Positions 27,836 to 36,512 of a stretch of DNA of 64,000 bases are shown piece after piece. The position numbers and the translations under genes were made by a program. The notes under the pieces were generated by a model. That model was not told the DNA's origin. It saw only the letters and a program-made list of their open reading frames with translations, and ran no database searches. The stretch comes from Candidatus Hydrogenedentota bacterium (GTDB taxonomy: Bacteria > Hydrogenedentota > Hydrogenedentia > Hydrogenedentales > JAGMZX01): positions 1-64,000 of the forward strand of contig JAKQEQ010000084.1 of NCBI GenBank assembly GCA_029556545.1. The letters run 5' to 3'. Every line of letters starts with the position of its first letter. Position 1 is the stretch's first letter.

Positions 27836-30685
27836 ATGCGTTTCTTTGGGACAAGTCTGGCGCTTGTGACGGCGATAATCTGGACTGCGTGCGCGGGGGC
27901 GGACGCGAGGGGGCAAGTCGCCTCCCAGGAAGGAGGAAGCACGATGACCGAAATCCCGCAACCGGCGGTCGCTCCCGTGCTGCGGACGGCGCAGAACGCC
28001 GAACTCCGCATCGAAGGCTATTTACGCGGCCGCATCGACCGCGTTATACGGCGCTTCTTTCTCGAAACACCCGAATCGAGCCCCGCGATTCTCCAGGTCC
28101 TGCGCGACCGCGACCGCGATCCCGTCCGCGACCCGCTGGTCCCCTGGGCGGGCGAGTTCGCGGGCAAGTTCTTGACCGCCGCGCAACTCACGTGGCGTCT
28201 CACGCGGGACACGGCGCTGCGCGACATGATCGACGGGTTCGTCCGCGACCTGATCGCCTGTCAGGCGGACGACGGCTACCTCGGGCCGTTCCCGAAGGCG
28301 ACGCGGCTGACCGGCGGCAACTGGGACGTCTGGGGGCACTACCACTGCATGCTCGGCTTGATGCTGTACTACGAGGACACGCAATACGCGCCCGCGCTCG
28401 AAACGTGCAAGCGCGCCGCGGACCTGCTCTGCGCCACCTTCGGCCCCGGCGGACCGACGCTGACCAACGACGGCTCGGGCGGCGAGATGAACATGGCCGT
28501 ATGCCACGCGCTGGTCTTGCTGTACCGGAAGACAGGCACTCAGCGCTACCTCGATCTGGCCAAGTACATCGTCCACGAAGCCTGGAACGAGGACGGCGCG
28601 GGGCGCCACCTCGAATGCGCCCTCGCGGGCAAGCCGCTTATCGAGATGCCGCGGCACCGCTGGGAATCCATCCACGATTGGCAGGCCCTCGCCGAACTCT
28701 ACTGGCTCACCGGCGACGATCAGTATCGCCGGGCTTTCGAGCACCTCTGGCGCGACGGCCTGCGCGGCGACCGGCACAACACCGGCGGCGTCACCTCGGG
28801 CGAGGGCTTCCAGGGCACCCCGTACCACGAAGGCGCCATCGAGACCTGCTGCACCGTCGCGTGGATCGCCTTTTCCATCGACATGCTGCGCATGACCGGC
28901 GACGCGCGCGTGGCCGACGAAATCGAGTGGAGCACCCTCAACAGCGCGCTCGGCGCGATCCCTTACGGCGGGCGCGCCTGCGCATACAACGTCCCCATGG
29001 ACGGCACGCGGGCCTTCGGCATCGAGCTGCCGTGGCAGTCGCCCAAGGCCGGGCCCGACCTCAATTGTTGCAGCGTCAACGCGAACCGTCCCCTCGGCAT
29101 GATCGCGCAATGGGCGATCATGCAGGACGACGAAGGGCTCGTGCTCAACTTCTACGGCCCCGGAACCTATGCGGCGGCCTTGCCTTCGGGCAACCGTATC
29201 GCGCTGCGCCAGGCGACCGAGTATCCGAGGGACGGGAACGTCCGCATCGAGGTGACGGCGGCGCAGGCGGAATCCTTCGCGATCAAGCTGCGCATCCCGC
29301 AGTGGTCGCGCCGCACCACGGTGTCCGTCAACGGCGAGGCGCTCCCGACGCCGTGTCCCGGCGCGTACCTGCGCATCGCGCGCGAGTGGCGGACCGGCGA
29401 CACGGTGGAACTCGGGTTCGATTTCGCGCCGCGTTTCTGGGCGGGCGCGGAGGCGTATGCAAACAGGGCGTCCGTGTATCGCGGCCCGCTGCTGCTTGCG
29501 TATGACGCGCGTTACAACGCGCTCGACCCGGGAGAACTGCCGGAAATCCGTTGGCAATCCTTGTCGATCACGCAGCAACGTTGGGACGGCCCCCTCGACC
29601 CCTGGTTTCTCGCGACGCTTCGCGACGACGCCGGTGCGGAATTCGCCGTGTGCGACTTCTCGAGCGCGGGCCAGACCGGAAACCATTATCGGTCCTGGCT
29701 TCTGGCGTCGGACACGCCGGCCCTCGCCGCGCAAGGCCACGCCGGCGATCCGCGCGTCGAATTGCTCTCGCTGCGGAAAATCTGGGACGCCGCCCCGCAC
29801 AACGCCTTCACGGACCTCATCCGCTTTCAGGATGCCTGGTTCTGCACCTTCCGCGAAGGCGACGGCCACGTCAAGGGCGACGGGACAATCCGCGTGATTC
29901 GGTCCGATGACGGGGAGACCTGGGAATCCACCGCGCTGCTCGAAGAAGCCGGCATCGACCTTCGCGACCCGAAGTTCAGCACCACGCCCGACGGGCGGCT
30001 CATGATCGTCGCGGGCGGCTCGGTCTACCGCGACGGGCAGTTCATGGGGCGGCAGCCGCGCGCGGCCTTCTCGACGGACGGGCGCGAGTGGACCGCGCCG
30101 CAGCGCATACTCGAAGAGGGCGACTGGCTCTGGCGCGTGACGTGGCACACGGGCCGCGCCTACGGGATCACCTACAAGCTTTTCGACAAAAACCAGCCCG
30201 AGCGCATCCTCGAACTCATGGCGGGCGACGACGGCGTCCATTTCGAGCGCATCACGTTCTTGAACGTCCCCGACAAGCCGAACGAGACCACCTTGCGCTT
30301 CCTCGATGACGACCGCATGGTCGCGCTGGTCCGCCGCGAGGACGGCGACAAGGTCGGCTGGATCGGCGTCAGCCCGCCCCCGTACACCCAATGGGAATGG
30401 CGCCCGACGGCATACCGGCTCGGCGGACCGAACTTCATCCAGACGCCCGACGGCCGTTTCTGGGCGGGTACCCGCTACTACGGCAAAGACACCGGCGCCG
30501 TGCTCTGCCGCATGACCTTCGAGACCCTCGAACCCGCGCTGCTCCTGCCCAGCGGCGGCGATTGCAGCTACCCCGGCCTCGTCTGGCACGACGGCCTCCT
30601 GTGGATGAGCTACTACTCCTCCCACGAGGAAAAATCGAGCATCTACCTGGCAAAGATTCGCCTGCCGGAGATTGCACAGCGATGA
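27836..30685 (+). CDS. GH127-type glycosidase fused to a sialidase-like beta-propeller
   Basis: This is a 949-aa exported protein. The signal peptide includes LALVTAIIWTACAGA; a lipoprotein site at Cys19 is possible but imperfect. Residues about 40-620 match GH127 (beta-L-arabinofuranosidase, DUF1680). They keep the zinc-cysteine arrangement of that family: Glu323 as acid/base candidate, Glu336-Thr-Cys338, and Cys411-Cys412. Residues about 640-945 form a sialidase/BNR-like propeller with Asp-box-like SDDGETW and STDGREW and the motif DLRDPKFS. GH127 releases terminal beta-L-arabinofuranose. The propeller probably contributes a second hydrolase or a carbohydrate-binding function. ATG 27836 has AGGGAGAGG 6 nt upstream. 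The stop overlaps the next gene by 4 nt (ATGA). Confidence 0.88.
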   Translation: MRFFGTSLALVTAIIWTACAGADARGQVASQEGGSTMTEIPQPAVAPVLRTAQNAELRIEGYLRGRIDRVIRRFFLETPESSPAILQVLRDRDRDPVRDPLVPWAGEFAGKFLTAAQLTWRLTRDTALRDMIDGFVRDLIACQADDGYLGPFPKATRLTGGNWDVWGHYHCMLGLMLYYEDTQYAPALETCKRAADLLCATFGPGGPTLTNDGSGGEMNMAVCHALVLLYRKTGTQRYLDLAKYIVHEAWNEDGAGRHLECALAGKPLIEMPRHRWESIHDWQALAELYWLTGDDQYRRAFEHLWRDGLRGDRHNTGGVTSGEGFQGTPYHEGAIETCCTVAWIAFSIDMLRMTGDARVADEIEWSTLNSALGAIPYGGRACAYNVPMDGTRAFGIELPWQSPKAGPDLNCCSVNANRPLGMIAQWAIMQDDEGLVLNFYGPGTYAAALPSGNRIALRQATEYPRDGNVRIEVTAAQAESFAIKLRIPQWSRRTTVSVNGEALPTPCPGAYLRIAREWRTGDTVELGFDFAPRFWAGAEAYANRASVYRGPLLLAYDARYNALDPGELPEIRWQSLSITQQRWDGPLDPWFLATLRDDAGAEFAVCDFSSAGQTGNHYRSWLLASDTPALAAQGHAGDPRVELLSLRKIWDAAPHNAFTDLIRFQDAWFCTFREGDGHVKGDGTIRVIRSDDGETWESTALLEEAGIDLRDPKFSTTPDGRLMIVAGGSVYRDGQFMGRQPRAAFSTDGREWTAPQRILEEGDWLWRVTWHTGRAYGITYKLFDKNQPERILELMAGDDGVHFERITFLNVPDKPNETTLRFLDDDRMVALVRREDGDKVGWIGVSPPPYTQWEWRPTAYRLGGPNFIQTPDGRFWAGTRYYGKDTGAVLCRMTFETLEPALLLPSGGDCSYPGLVWHDGLLWMSYYSSHEEKSSIYLAKIRLPEIAQR

Positions 30686-31767
30686 TTACGATTAGTGCCA
30701 CTGGAAGACGAATACTGGGAAGAAGTATACGTTGTAGCGCCACGTTCACCATGATCAGTTGCCTCTTGGGAGTCGTTCAATGGGCTGCCGCACAGAACAA
30801 AACGACCAGCGAGCTATTTCCGGTCGTCCAAGGAGGAAAGTGGGGATTTATCGATGCGGTCGGGCAACTGCAAATCCCCTTCAAGTTCGATCGTGCTCGG
30901 CCATTCTCGGAAGGAGTGGCGGCTGTGGGTGTCCGCGCGAAATCCTCCTTCCTCAGCCGTCTATTTTGGGACGAAGCCGGATACCTGTGGGGTTACATTG
31001 GGGTCAATGGTGAGTACGTTGTTTCCCCTCGATTCGCGCAAGCTGGACCATTTTCAGAGGGTCTTGCTCCGGTGGAGCACACACTTAACACCGTTGTCCT
31101 GCAAGTGACGGATAAGTGGGGTTTCATCGACGTGTCCGGAAATTGGGTTATTCCACCACGCTTTGATTGGGCGGGTCCATTCTCCGAAGGGTTGGCGCAA
31201 GCGCAGGTTGAGGGAAAATGGGGGTTTGTTGCGCGCAGTGGTGACTTCGTAATTCCGCCGCAATATGCACAGGCCGGACCATTTTCCGACGGACTTGCGG
31301 CCGTATCTTTCTCCACAAGCGGCGCGAACGCTCTTTTTGGGTACATTGACAAGACCGGGAAAACGAGCATAGAACCAGTCTACACCGCGGCAAAGGAATT
31401 TGTGGAAGGCTTGGCGGCGGTGGAAGTTCGAACTTCAGGAAAACCGCGAGTCTGTGGCTTCATCAATAGGCAGGGCGAATGGGTGCTCCCTGCCATATAC
31501 GAGGTGGCTAGAACGTTCCACGACGGTATAGCACCCGTGATGCCAGTTGAAGGCCAGATACAAGGGTTTTGTTACATCGATAAGAGCGGTGCAAAGGTTC
31601 TTGAAGGTCCATACTACGAGGCTTTTCCATTTCAGGGGTCCTTGGGGCGTGTGGTGTATCTGCGCGGATTTGATGAAGAGTGGGCCTATATCACGCGGAG
31701 CGGCGTGAACGTATGGGCGACTAGTGAATCGCTGTTTTCCCCTTATCTCGGCGATGGCTATCCCTAG
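30682..31767 (+). CDS. Exported WG-repeat protein
   Basis: The 361-aa protein starts at the ATG overlapping the preceding stop (ATGA). A basic N-terminus and hydrophobic stretch (MISCLLGVVQWAAAQ) form a signal peptide. The rest consists of seven or eight WG repeats of about 35-45 residues, with recurrent KWGFID and GPFSEGLA motifs. WG repeats are thought to form beta-rich binding scaffolds; no enzymatic residues are seen. Base composition is clearly more AT-rich than the GH127 gene before it and the DUF4838 gene after it, as is the toxin-antitoxin region that follows. Either acquisition by transfer or relaxed selection could explain this. Confidence 0.88.
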   Translation: MITISATGRRILGRSIRCSATFTMISCLLGVVQWAAAQNKTTSELFPVVQGGKWGFIDAVGQLQIPFKFDRARPFSEGVAAVGVRAKSSFLSRLFWDEAGYLWGYIGVNGEYVVSPRFAQAGPFSEGLAPVEHTLNTVVLQVTDKWGFIDVSGNWVIPPRFDWAGPFSEGLAQAQVEGKWGFVARSGDFVIPPQYAQAGPFSDGLAAVSFSTSGANALFGYIDKTGKTSIEPVYTAAKEFVEGLAAVEVRTSGKPRVCGFINRQGEWVLPAIYEVARTFHDGIAPVMPVEGQIQGFCYIDKSGAKVLEGPYYEAFPFQGSLGRVVYLRGFDEEWAYITRSGVNVWATSESLFSPYLGDGYP

Positions 31768-31813
31768 GGCCAAGTTCGGCCATGCACAGAATCTGGGGAT
31801 AAGTTGGCGCCAC

Positions 31814-31852
31814 TTGTTGTGGCCGGTTTCCCGACCGCGCCACCGGCCCGAC
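31814..31852 (+). repeat. Dispersed repeat family 1, intergenic copy
   Basis: The sequence begins TTGTTGTGGCCGGTTTCC and ends in GCCACCGGCCCGAC. GGCCGGT pairs with ACCGGCC, and an inner CGGT/ACCG stem is also possible. It matches the copies at 12803 (inside an ABC gene) and 44663. A partial unit (CTTGCTGTGGCCGC) follows near 31875. The rest of the space between the WG gene and the antitoxin (31768-32163) holds only the doubtful small gene listed separately. Confidence 0.8.
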
Positions 31853-31893
31853 AGCAGTCGCCAACCGCAATCACTTGCTGTGGCCGCTCGTCG

Positions 31894-32046
31894 CTACTTG
31901 CCCCCTCGTCCGCCGCGATGTTTGGCCGGGCGCTTCGTTGTCCGGGCAAGTTCAAGGATTGCGCGCAACATGTCATTGACCGCCGCCGAGTTCGGGAACG
32001 CCGCCGCCACGTCCGGGTCGAGCACGGCCCACGTTGGCGCCTTCAT
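31894..32046 (-). CDS. Possible small antitoxin-like protein or remnant
   Basis: A 50-codon frame encodes a protein with VLDPDVAAAFPNSAAVND and MLRAILELARTTKRP, ending in a basic tail. The pattern resembles small antitoxin or ribbon-helix-helix-associated proteins seen beside toxins, but no family can be named. No ribosome-binding site precedes the ATG at 32046. The frame remains open to 32109. It lies divergently upstream of a genuine toxin-antitoxin pair. It may be a remnant or chance frame. Confidence 0.25.
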   Translation of the reverse strand: MKAPTWAVLDPDVAAAFPNSAAVNDMLRAILELARTTKRPAKHRGGRGGK

Positions 32047-32163
32047 CGAGTAGTCGGCGGAAATACTTGCCGCGCGTGGCCTTTGAACAGTCGACCAGAG
32101 AGCAGCCACAACAAGGGTAATCGTGATATACTAGTTTTCACAGGCTGATTGGAGGTTGAAGTC

Positions 32164-32397
32164 ATGACGCGTGCGCTTGCGGAGATTGAGCAGGATATTC
32201 GCGCTCTAGGAAGGGACGAGAAAGCCGCACTGCTTCGCGCGCTTATCACGGAGTTGGACGCGCCGGCGGACCCCAATGTCGAGCAAGCTTGGCTTGAAGC
32301 AGCGGAGCGGCGCTACAGAGAATTGACTGACGGCACGGTAGAGGGGGTTCCGGGGCCCTTGGTGTTCGAGCACTTGCGCTCGCGCCTCGAACAATGA
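32164..32397 (+). CDS. Type II antitoxin, addiction-module (unstable antitoxin) family
   Basis: The 77-aa acidic helical protein has the characteristic repressor/antitoxin pattern (residues 20-60, including RDEKAALLRALITEL and VEQAWLEAAERR) of the addiction-module component family. GGAGG at 32151-32155 lies 8 nt before the ATG, so the in-frame TTG at 32149 is not the start. The stop codon overlaps the ATG of the toxin gene by 4 nt (ATGA), the usual antitoxin-first order. It should bind and neutralise the toxin and repress the operon. The pair lies in an AT-richer interval, compatible with horizontal acquisition. Confidence 0.88.
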   Translation: MTRALAEIEQDIRALGRDEKAALLRALITELDAPADPNVEQAWLEAAERRYRELTDGTVEGVPGPLVFEHLRSRLEQ

Positions 32398-32690
32398 ACT
32401 ACACATTTCACCCGGAGGCGGAGGAGGAGTTTCTGGAATCCGCCGCACGCTATGAAGCGGCCGTTCCAGGATTAGGTGTGCGATTCGGCGCTGAGGTTGA
32501 ACGTGCGTTACAGCTGTTGCTCAAGCGTCCGAGGCTTGCGCCGCGGGTGGAGGGTGAACTGCGACAACTCGTGCTCAGGCAGTTTCCCTTTTCGATTGTC
32601 TACGCTGCTGCTCCGCGAACGTTATACATTCTGGCCATCGCGCATACCAGCCGCGAACCCCGTTACTGGCTGACCCGCGTGGTTCCGTAA
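32394..32690 (+). CDS. RelE/ParE-family toxin
   Basis: The 98-aa basic protein has the RelE/ParE fold signature: an N-terminal helix pair (FHPEAEEEFLESAARYEA), PRLAPRVEGELRQLVLRQFP, then the beta strands FSIVYAAAPRTLYILAIAHT and a terminal SREPRYWLTR. Such proteins either cleave mRNA on the ribosome or poison DNA gyrase. The sequence alone does not decide which. The conserved basic residues (Arg80s and the C-terminal RYW) are present, and no truncation is seen. It is translationally coupled to the antitoxin gene through a 4-nt overlap. Confidence 0.9.
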   Translation: MNYTFHPEAEEEFLESAARYEAAVPGLGVRFGAEVERALQLLLKRPRLAPRVEGELRQLVLRQFPFSIVYAAAPRTLYILAIAHTSREPRYWLTRVVP

Positions 32691-32789
32691 GAGCCAGTTG
32701 ATCCAAGAGATCGACTGGTGTACGGTCTACTGAGTCTGGATGATTGCAGCAAGACTGTCCGCCTTTCGCAAACATGGGGAGTAGATGCA

Positions 32790-35363
32790 ATGCGAATGTC
32801 AGTTCTTGGAATGATCTTTGTCGTCCTCTTCACAAGCGCCGCGGCGGCGTCGGAAATCCCCGTGTACCGCGACGAGCCCTCGGGGGCCCACTTCCGCGAT
32901 TGGCTGGTGCTCGGCCCGATACCGACGGCGGGGCCGCGGCCACAGGCGGGCGAGGTGTTTCATCTCGATGGCTTCCACACGGATTACCTCCAGACCCTCG
33001 GCGGCGAGGCGGAAGCCGCGCCGAAGCCAGGGGACGCGGTCGCGTTCGAGGGCGGCGAAGCGGTATGGAAACTTTGGCAATCGGACGCGGACTGCGTCTA
33101 TCTGGATGATGCCATCGGCAACCGCGAGAACGTGCTGGGCTATGCCTACGCCGAGGTCGAGTCGGCGAAGAGCCAGGCCGTCCTCTGCGCGCTCGGCACG
33201 AACGATGGCGGGCGGATGTGGGTGAACGGCAGGCAGGTGTGGGACTATCCCGGGCCGCGCGGCTTGCGCCCCGACGAGGAGCTTGTTCCGGTACTATTGG
33301 AGAAGGGCCGCAACCGCATTCTCCTCAAGATCGAAGAGCGCGGCAATATCTGGGGGCTCTGCTGCCGCTTCCTGCCGATAACGGGCGATTTGCTCGACGG
33401 GAGACTCCGCATGTTCAGCGTTACCTCGGGCGAGGGCGGGGCGCCGATACTTCGGTTCCTGCACGGAGAATCGCTGGCGAAAGCGCTGGTCGACAGCGCG
33501 CGGCTGCGCGTGACCGGCGTAGACGATCCCGATCGCGTCCTGTGGGAAGGCCCGTGGTCCGGGCGCTACAAGATGCCGCTGCCCATCGACGCCGCCGCGT
33601 ATGCCGAATATACGTTGCACGTAGACGCCACCCTCGTCGGCGGCGTGCGCCACGCCCTCACCTTGCCGTTCTCCGCCGGGGTCCCCGTCGACTACACGCT
33701 CTTCGAGAACGGCGCGAGCGCCTACGCCATCGTGGTCGGCGCGGAAGCGTCGGACTCCGAGCGCTGGGCCGCACAGGAACTGCAACATTGGCTGCGCGAG
33801 GTCAGCGGCGCGGAATTGCCCATGCGCGACGAAACCGCCGACGGACCCGCCGTCGTCATCGGATTCAACCGCCGCGCCGCGAAACTGCTCGGCAAGAAAT
33901 TCGCCGCGCCCGCCGACGCCGACGAATCGTTCACCTACCGCAACGTCGGCGAAGACATTGTCATTGTCGGCGGCAAAGACCGCGGCACGACGTACGGCGT
34001 CATGACGTTCCTCGAACGGGAACTCGGCGTGCGCTGGTACACCTCGCGCGTCACCGTCGTTCCCAAGAAGGACCGCTATCAATTCCGCGCGCTGCAGCGC
34101 GGCGAAAGGCCGGGCATCCGCGTGCGCAACGACTTCTACTTCGAGGCCTTCGAGCCCATCTGGGCCGCCCGAAACAAGGTCAACGGCGCCATGAGTTGGC
34201 GCGATCAGCCCGGCGGCGTCGAGGGCTACTGGTCGGTCCACACCTTCTTCCCGCTCATGCCGCCGTCCGAGTTCTTCGACACGCATCCCGAGTATTACAG
34301 CCTCATCGACGGCGAGCGCATGGCCGACCGCGCCCAACTATGCCTGACCCATCCCGACGTGTTGCGCATCCTCACCGATCGTCTGCTCAAGGTGATGCGC
34401 GAACAGCCGCAGTACCTCATCTACTCCGTCTCGCAAAACGACTGGGCGAATCCGTGCCAATGCGACAACTGCCAGGCCATCGCGCAACGCGAGGAGAGCG
34501 AAGCGGGGCCGGTCGTGTGGTTCGTCAATCAGGTGGCCGAGGCCGTCGAGAAGGAGTTCCCGGACAAGTTTGTGGGTACCCTTGCGTATCAATACACACG
34601 CAAACCGCCGAAAACCGCCAAACCCAGACACAACGTCGTCATCCGACTCTGCAGCATCGAGTGCTGCTTCGCCCACGACTTCACCTCGTGCCCCGAGAAC
34701 GCATCCTTCATCGACGACCTGCGCGGCTGGGCCGCCATCGCGCCGCACCTGTACATCTGGGACTATGTCGTCAATTTCAGCCACTACGTCATGCCCTACC
34801 CGAACTTCCGCGTCTTGCAGTCGAACATCAAGAGCTTCCGGGACAACAAGGCCATCGGCATCATGGAGCAGGCGGCCTACCAGAGCCGGGGCGGCGAATT
34901 CGCCGAACTGCGCGCCTACGTCCTCGCGAAACTGTTGTGGGACCCCGAATGCGACGTCGGGGCCGTCATCGACGATTTCATGTACGGCTACTATGGCCGC
35001 GCCGGGCAATACGTCCGCGAATACTTCGACATGCTCCACAACCGGCTGACGCCGAACACGCACATCCATCTCGGGCTGCGCCCGGACGACCAGTTGTTCA
35101 GCGAGGAGTTCGTGCGTGAAGCCGAAAACATCTTCGCCCGCGCCGAAGCCGTGGCCGACAACGAGGAAATCCGGCAACGCGTCGAGATGGCGCGCCTGCC
35201 CGTCATGTACCTCAAGTGCAAGCGGACCCCCGTCCAGGCCCGCGTCGACGGGACCTACGCGCGCTTCTGCGAGATCGTCGACCGCGAGGGCATCACCCAC
35301 TACGCCGAAGCCGGCCAGGCGCACAAGGACGCCTTCCACCACGAGGTGGAAGAGACCCGATAA
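32790..35363 (+). CDS. Exported DUF4838 protein with GH67-N-like domain
   Basis: The 857-aa protein has a signal peptide (MRMSVLGMIFVVLFTSAAAA). The N-terminal 200 residues form a beta-rich binding region. Around residues 310-440 lies a domain resembling the N-terminal part of alpha-glucuronidases (AIVVGAEASDSERWAAQELQ, then GKDRGTTYGVMTFLERELGV). The rest matches the DUF4838 pattern, including SQNDWANPCQCDNCQAI with a Cys-X-Cys-X2-Cys cluster and KHNVV/RLCSIECCF-type motifs. The family is associated with polysaccharide utilisation, but its reaction is not established. ATG 32790 follows GGGGAG by 7 nt. A short space separates it from the toxin gene upstream and the Phd antitoxin downstream. 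Confidence 0.85.
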   Translation: MRMSVLGMIFVVLFTSAAAASEIPVYRDEPSGAHFRDWLVLGPIPTAGPRPQAGEVFHLDGFHTDYLQTLGGEAEAAPKPGDAVAFEGGEAVWKLWQSDADCVYLDDAIGNRENVLGYAYAEVESAKSQAVLCALGTNDGGRMWVNGRQVWDYPGPRGLRPDEELVPVLLEKGRNRILLKIEERGNIWGLCCRFLPITGDLLDGRLRMFSVTSGEGGAPILRFLHGESLAKALVDSARLRVTGVDDPDRVLWEGPWSGRYKMPLPIDAAAYAEYTLHVDATLVGGVRHALTLPFSAGVPVDYTLFENGASAYAIVVGAEASDSERWAAQELQHWLREVSGAELPMRDETADGPAVVIGFNRRAAKLLGKKFAAPADADESFTYRNVGEDIVIVGGKDRGTTYGVMTFLERELGVRWYTSRVTVVPKKDRYQFRALQRGERPGIRVRNDFYFEAFEPIWAARNKVNGAMSWRDQPGGVEGYWSVHTFFPLMPPSEFFDTHPEYYSLIDGERMADRAQLCLTHPDVLRILTDRLLKVMREQPQYLIYSVSQNDWANPCQCDNCQAIAQREESEAGPVVWFVNQVAEAVEKEFPDKFVGTLAYQYTRKPPKTAKPRHNVVIRLCSIECCFAHDFTSCPENASFIDDLRGWAAIAPHLYIWDYVVNFSHYVMPYPNFRVLQSNIKSFRDNKAIGIMEQAAYQSRGGEFAELRAYVLAKLLWDPECDVGAVIDDFMYGYYGRAGQYVREYFDMLHNRLTPNTHIHLGLRPDDQLFSEEFVREAENIFARAEAVADNEEIRQRVEMARLPVMYLKCKRTPVQARVDGTYARFCEIVDREGITHYAEAGQAHKDAFHHEVEETR

Positions 35364-35374
35364 GAGAGCGGCGC

Positions 35375-35632
35375 ATGAACACCATCGAAATCGGTGATGC
35401 CTCGAAGAGTCTCGGAGAGTATGCCGGGCGCGAAGACGCGCTTCCGCTTGTGGTGACGGAACATGGCCGCCCGATTGCCGCGCTGGTTCCGCTGCACGAC
35501 GCCGACATGGAAACCATCGCGCTGAGCACAGACCCGACGTTTATCCGGTTGATCGAGCACTCGCGGGAAAGGCGAAACAAGGAAGGCGGCATTTCGGCGG
35601 CGGAAATGCGCCGCAGACCCGGAACGTCTTAG
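35375..35632 (+). CDS. Phd/YefM-type antitoxin without an adjacent toxin
   Basis: The 85-aa protein has the Phd/YefM layout: an N-terminal DNA-binding part (IEIGDASKSLGEYAGR), the signature LPLVVTEHGRPIAALVPL, and an acidic/helical C-terminal toxin-binding tail. It begins 12 bp after the DUF4838 stop. Antitoxins of this type normally have a RelE- or Doc/VapC-type toxin directly downstream. Here the next 370 bp contain only an inverted repeat and a promoter. It may be an orphan antitoxin, a remnant after toxin loss, or a transcriptional regulator. No strong ribosome site is seen. Confidence 0.8.
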   Translation: MNTIEIGDASKSLGEYAGREDALPLVVTEHGRPIAALVPLHDADMETIALSTDPTFIRLIEHSRERRNKEGGISAAEMRRRPGTS

Positions 35633-35637
35633 GGACG

Positions 35638-35699
35638 GACTACGAAACTCTTGCCTCGACGGCGCGAGACGAAGTACTGTAGCGAAAAGTTTCGTAGTC
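35638..35699. repeat. Long inverted repeat after the orphan antitoxin
   Basis: GACTACGAAACT (35638-35649) is perfectly complementary to AGTTTCGTAGTC (35688-35699), with a 38-bp spacer that contains a further CTCG/CGAG stem. It may terminate the upstream transcript or be a small non-autonomous palindromic element. It lies exactly where a toxin gene would be expected. Confidence 0.7.
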
Positions 35700-35818
35700 T
35701 CTTCCCAAAAACTCAAAGACTTTCAACTTTCAACAGCCCTCTGTGACGCCGCCCCTTGCCGGGTGCTTCGTCATATCTCCTTACACCACAATTACTTATA
35801 AGCAGCACACGTAAGGTC

Positions 35819-35848
35819 TTGACATTTGCGGGAGAATATGCTTTGATA
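35819..35848 (+). promoter_or_regulatory. Possible promoter for the exported-protein group
   Basis: TTGACA at 35819-35824 is followed after 18 bp by TTGATA (35843-35848), a mediocre -10 box. About 155 nt of leader would precede ATG 36007. The surrounding 35700-36000 region is AT-rich with no gene. Confidence 0.4.
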
Positions 35849-36006
35849 GAGATGGTGGCGGCGGGATGCTGACGACAGTTTAGGGATTGGAACATGCGGG
35901 GATCGAATCATACCGAAGAAGGCGGGGAACCTGATGCCGCTACAGGGGAGAGCGCTGTCTCGCTGGAGATTCCTTCTCCGTGCAACAACCATAAGGAGAC
36001 CTATCA

Positions 36007-36435
36007 ATGAGAAGGCAGACTGTTTACAAAGGGGTGAAGGCCACGCTATTGGCCGTGATCGCGGTGATGGTGGGAGTCGGACTCGGGTACGCGGCGGTTG
36101 ATACATACTTCGAGGCCACGGGCAGTACGACTTCCAGCGATACGCGGTCGCAACTGTTCCAGTATGAGCTCAATATGACCACGGACGCTGATGTCATTCG
36201 CATGAAGGGCGGCGACGATTTCGTCGGCCTGGGCTACGGCGAGGACTTGTTATCGTTCGGGTTCGACAGCGACACATTGGGCTTCTATGGGCGCGCTGTG
36301 GCTTCGGACATCGAGACAATCTCTTTCAAGGACCCAAGCACAAACGAGGACTCGCACATCAGGTACACAGCGGCTGATGACGGTATCGAGATCAAGTCGT
36401 ATTCGGGTGACGTGGTCATTCAACTCGGGAATTGA
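36007..36435 (+). CDS. Small exported or membrane-anchored protein, unknown
   Basis: The 142-aa protein has an N-terminal hydrophobic segment (residues 10-30, LLAVIAVMVGVGLGYAA) that is a signal peptide or anchor. It is followed by a Gly/Asp/Ser-rich, beta-prone domain without cysteine. AAGGAG at 35993-35998 lies 8 nt before the ATG, so expression is well supported. I do not recognise the family. It immediately precedes an exported subtilisin-like protease. It could be a substrate, propeptide-like partner or structural fibre protein. Codon use is less GC-rich than in the neighbouring carbohydrate genes. Confidence 0.7.
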   Translation: MRRQTVYKGVKATLLAVIAVMVGVGLGYAAVDTYFEATGSTTSSDTRSQLFQYELNMTTDADVIRMKGGDDFVGLGYGEDLLSFGFDSDTLGFYGRAVASDIETISFKDPSTNEDSHIRYTAADDGIEIKSYSGDVVIQLGN

Positions 36436-36512
36436 ACAAAAGGGCAGAGGACCGTAAATTGTTTAGGCACTGTTAAGGCACGAAAAATGAAAACACGACG
36501 GGGGAATGCAAC

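Noticed and set aside
28022-30625. Minus-strand open frame of about 867 codons opposite the GH127 fusion
   Set aside because: Antisense shadow; the plus strand has conserved GH127 zinc-site residues and a ribosome site.
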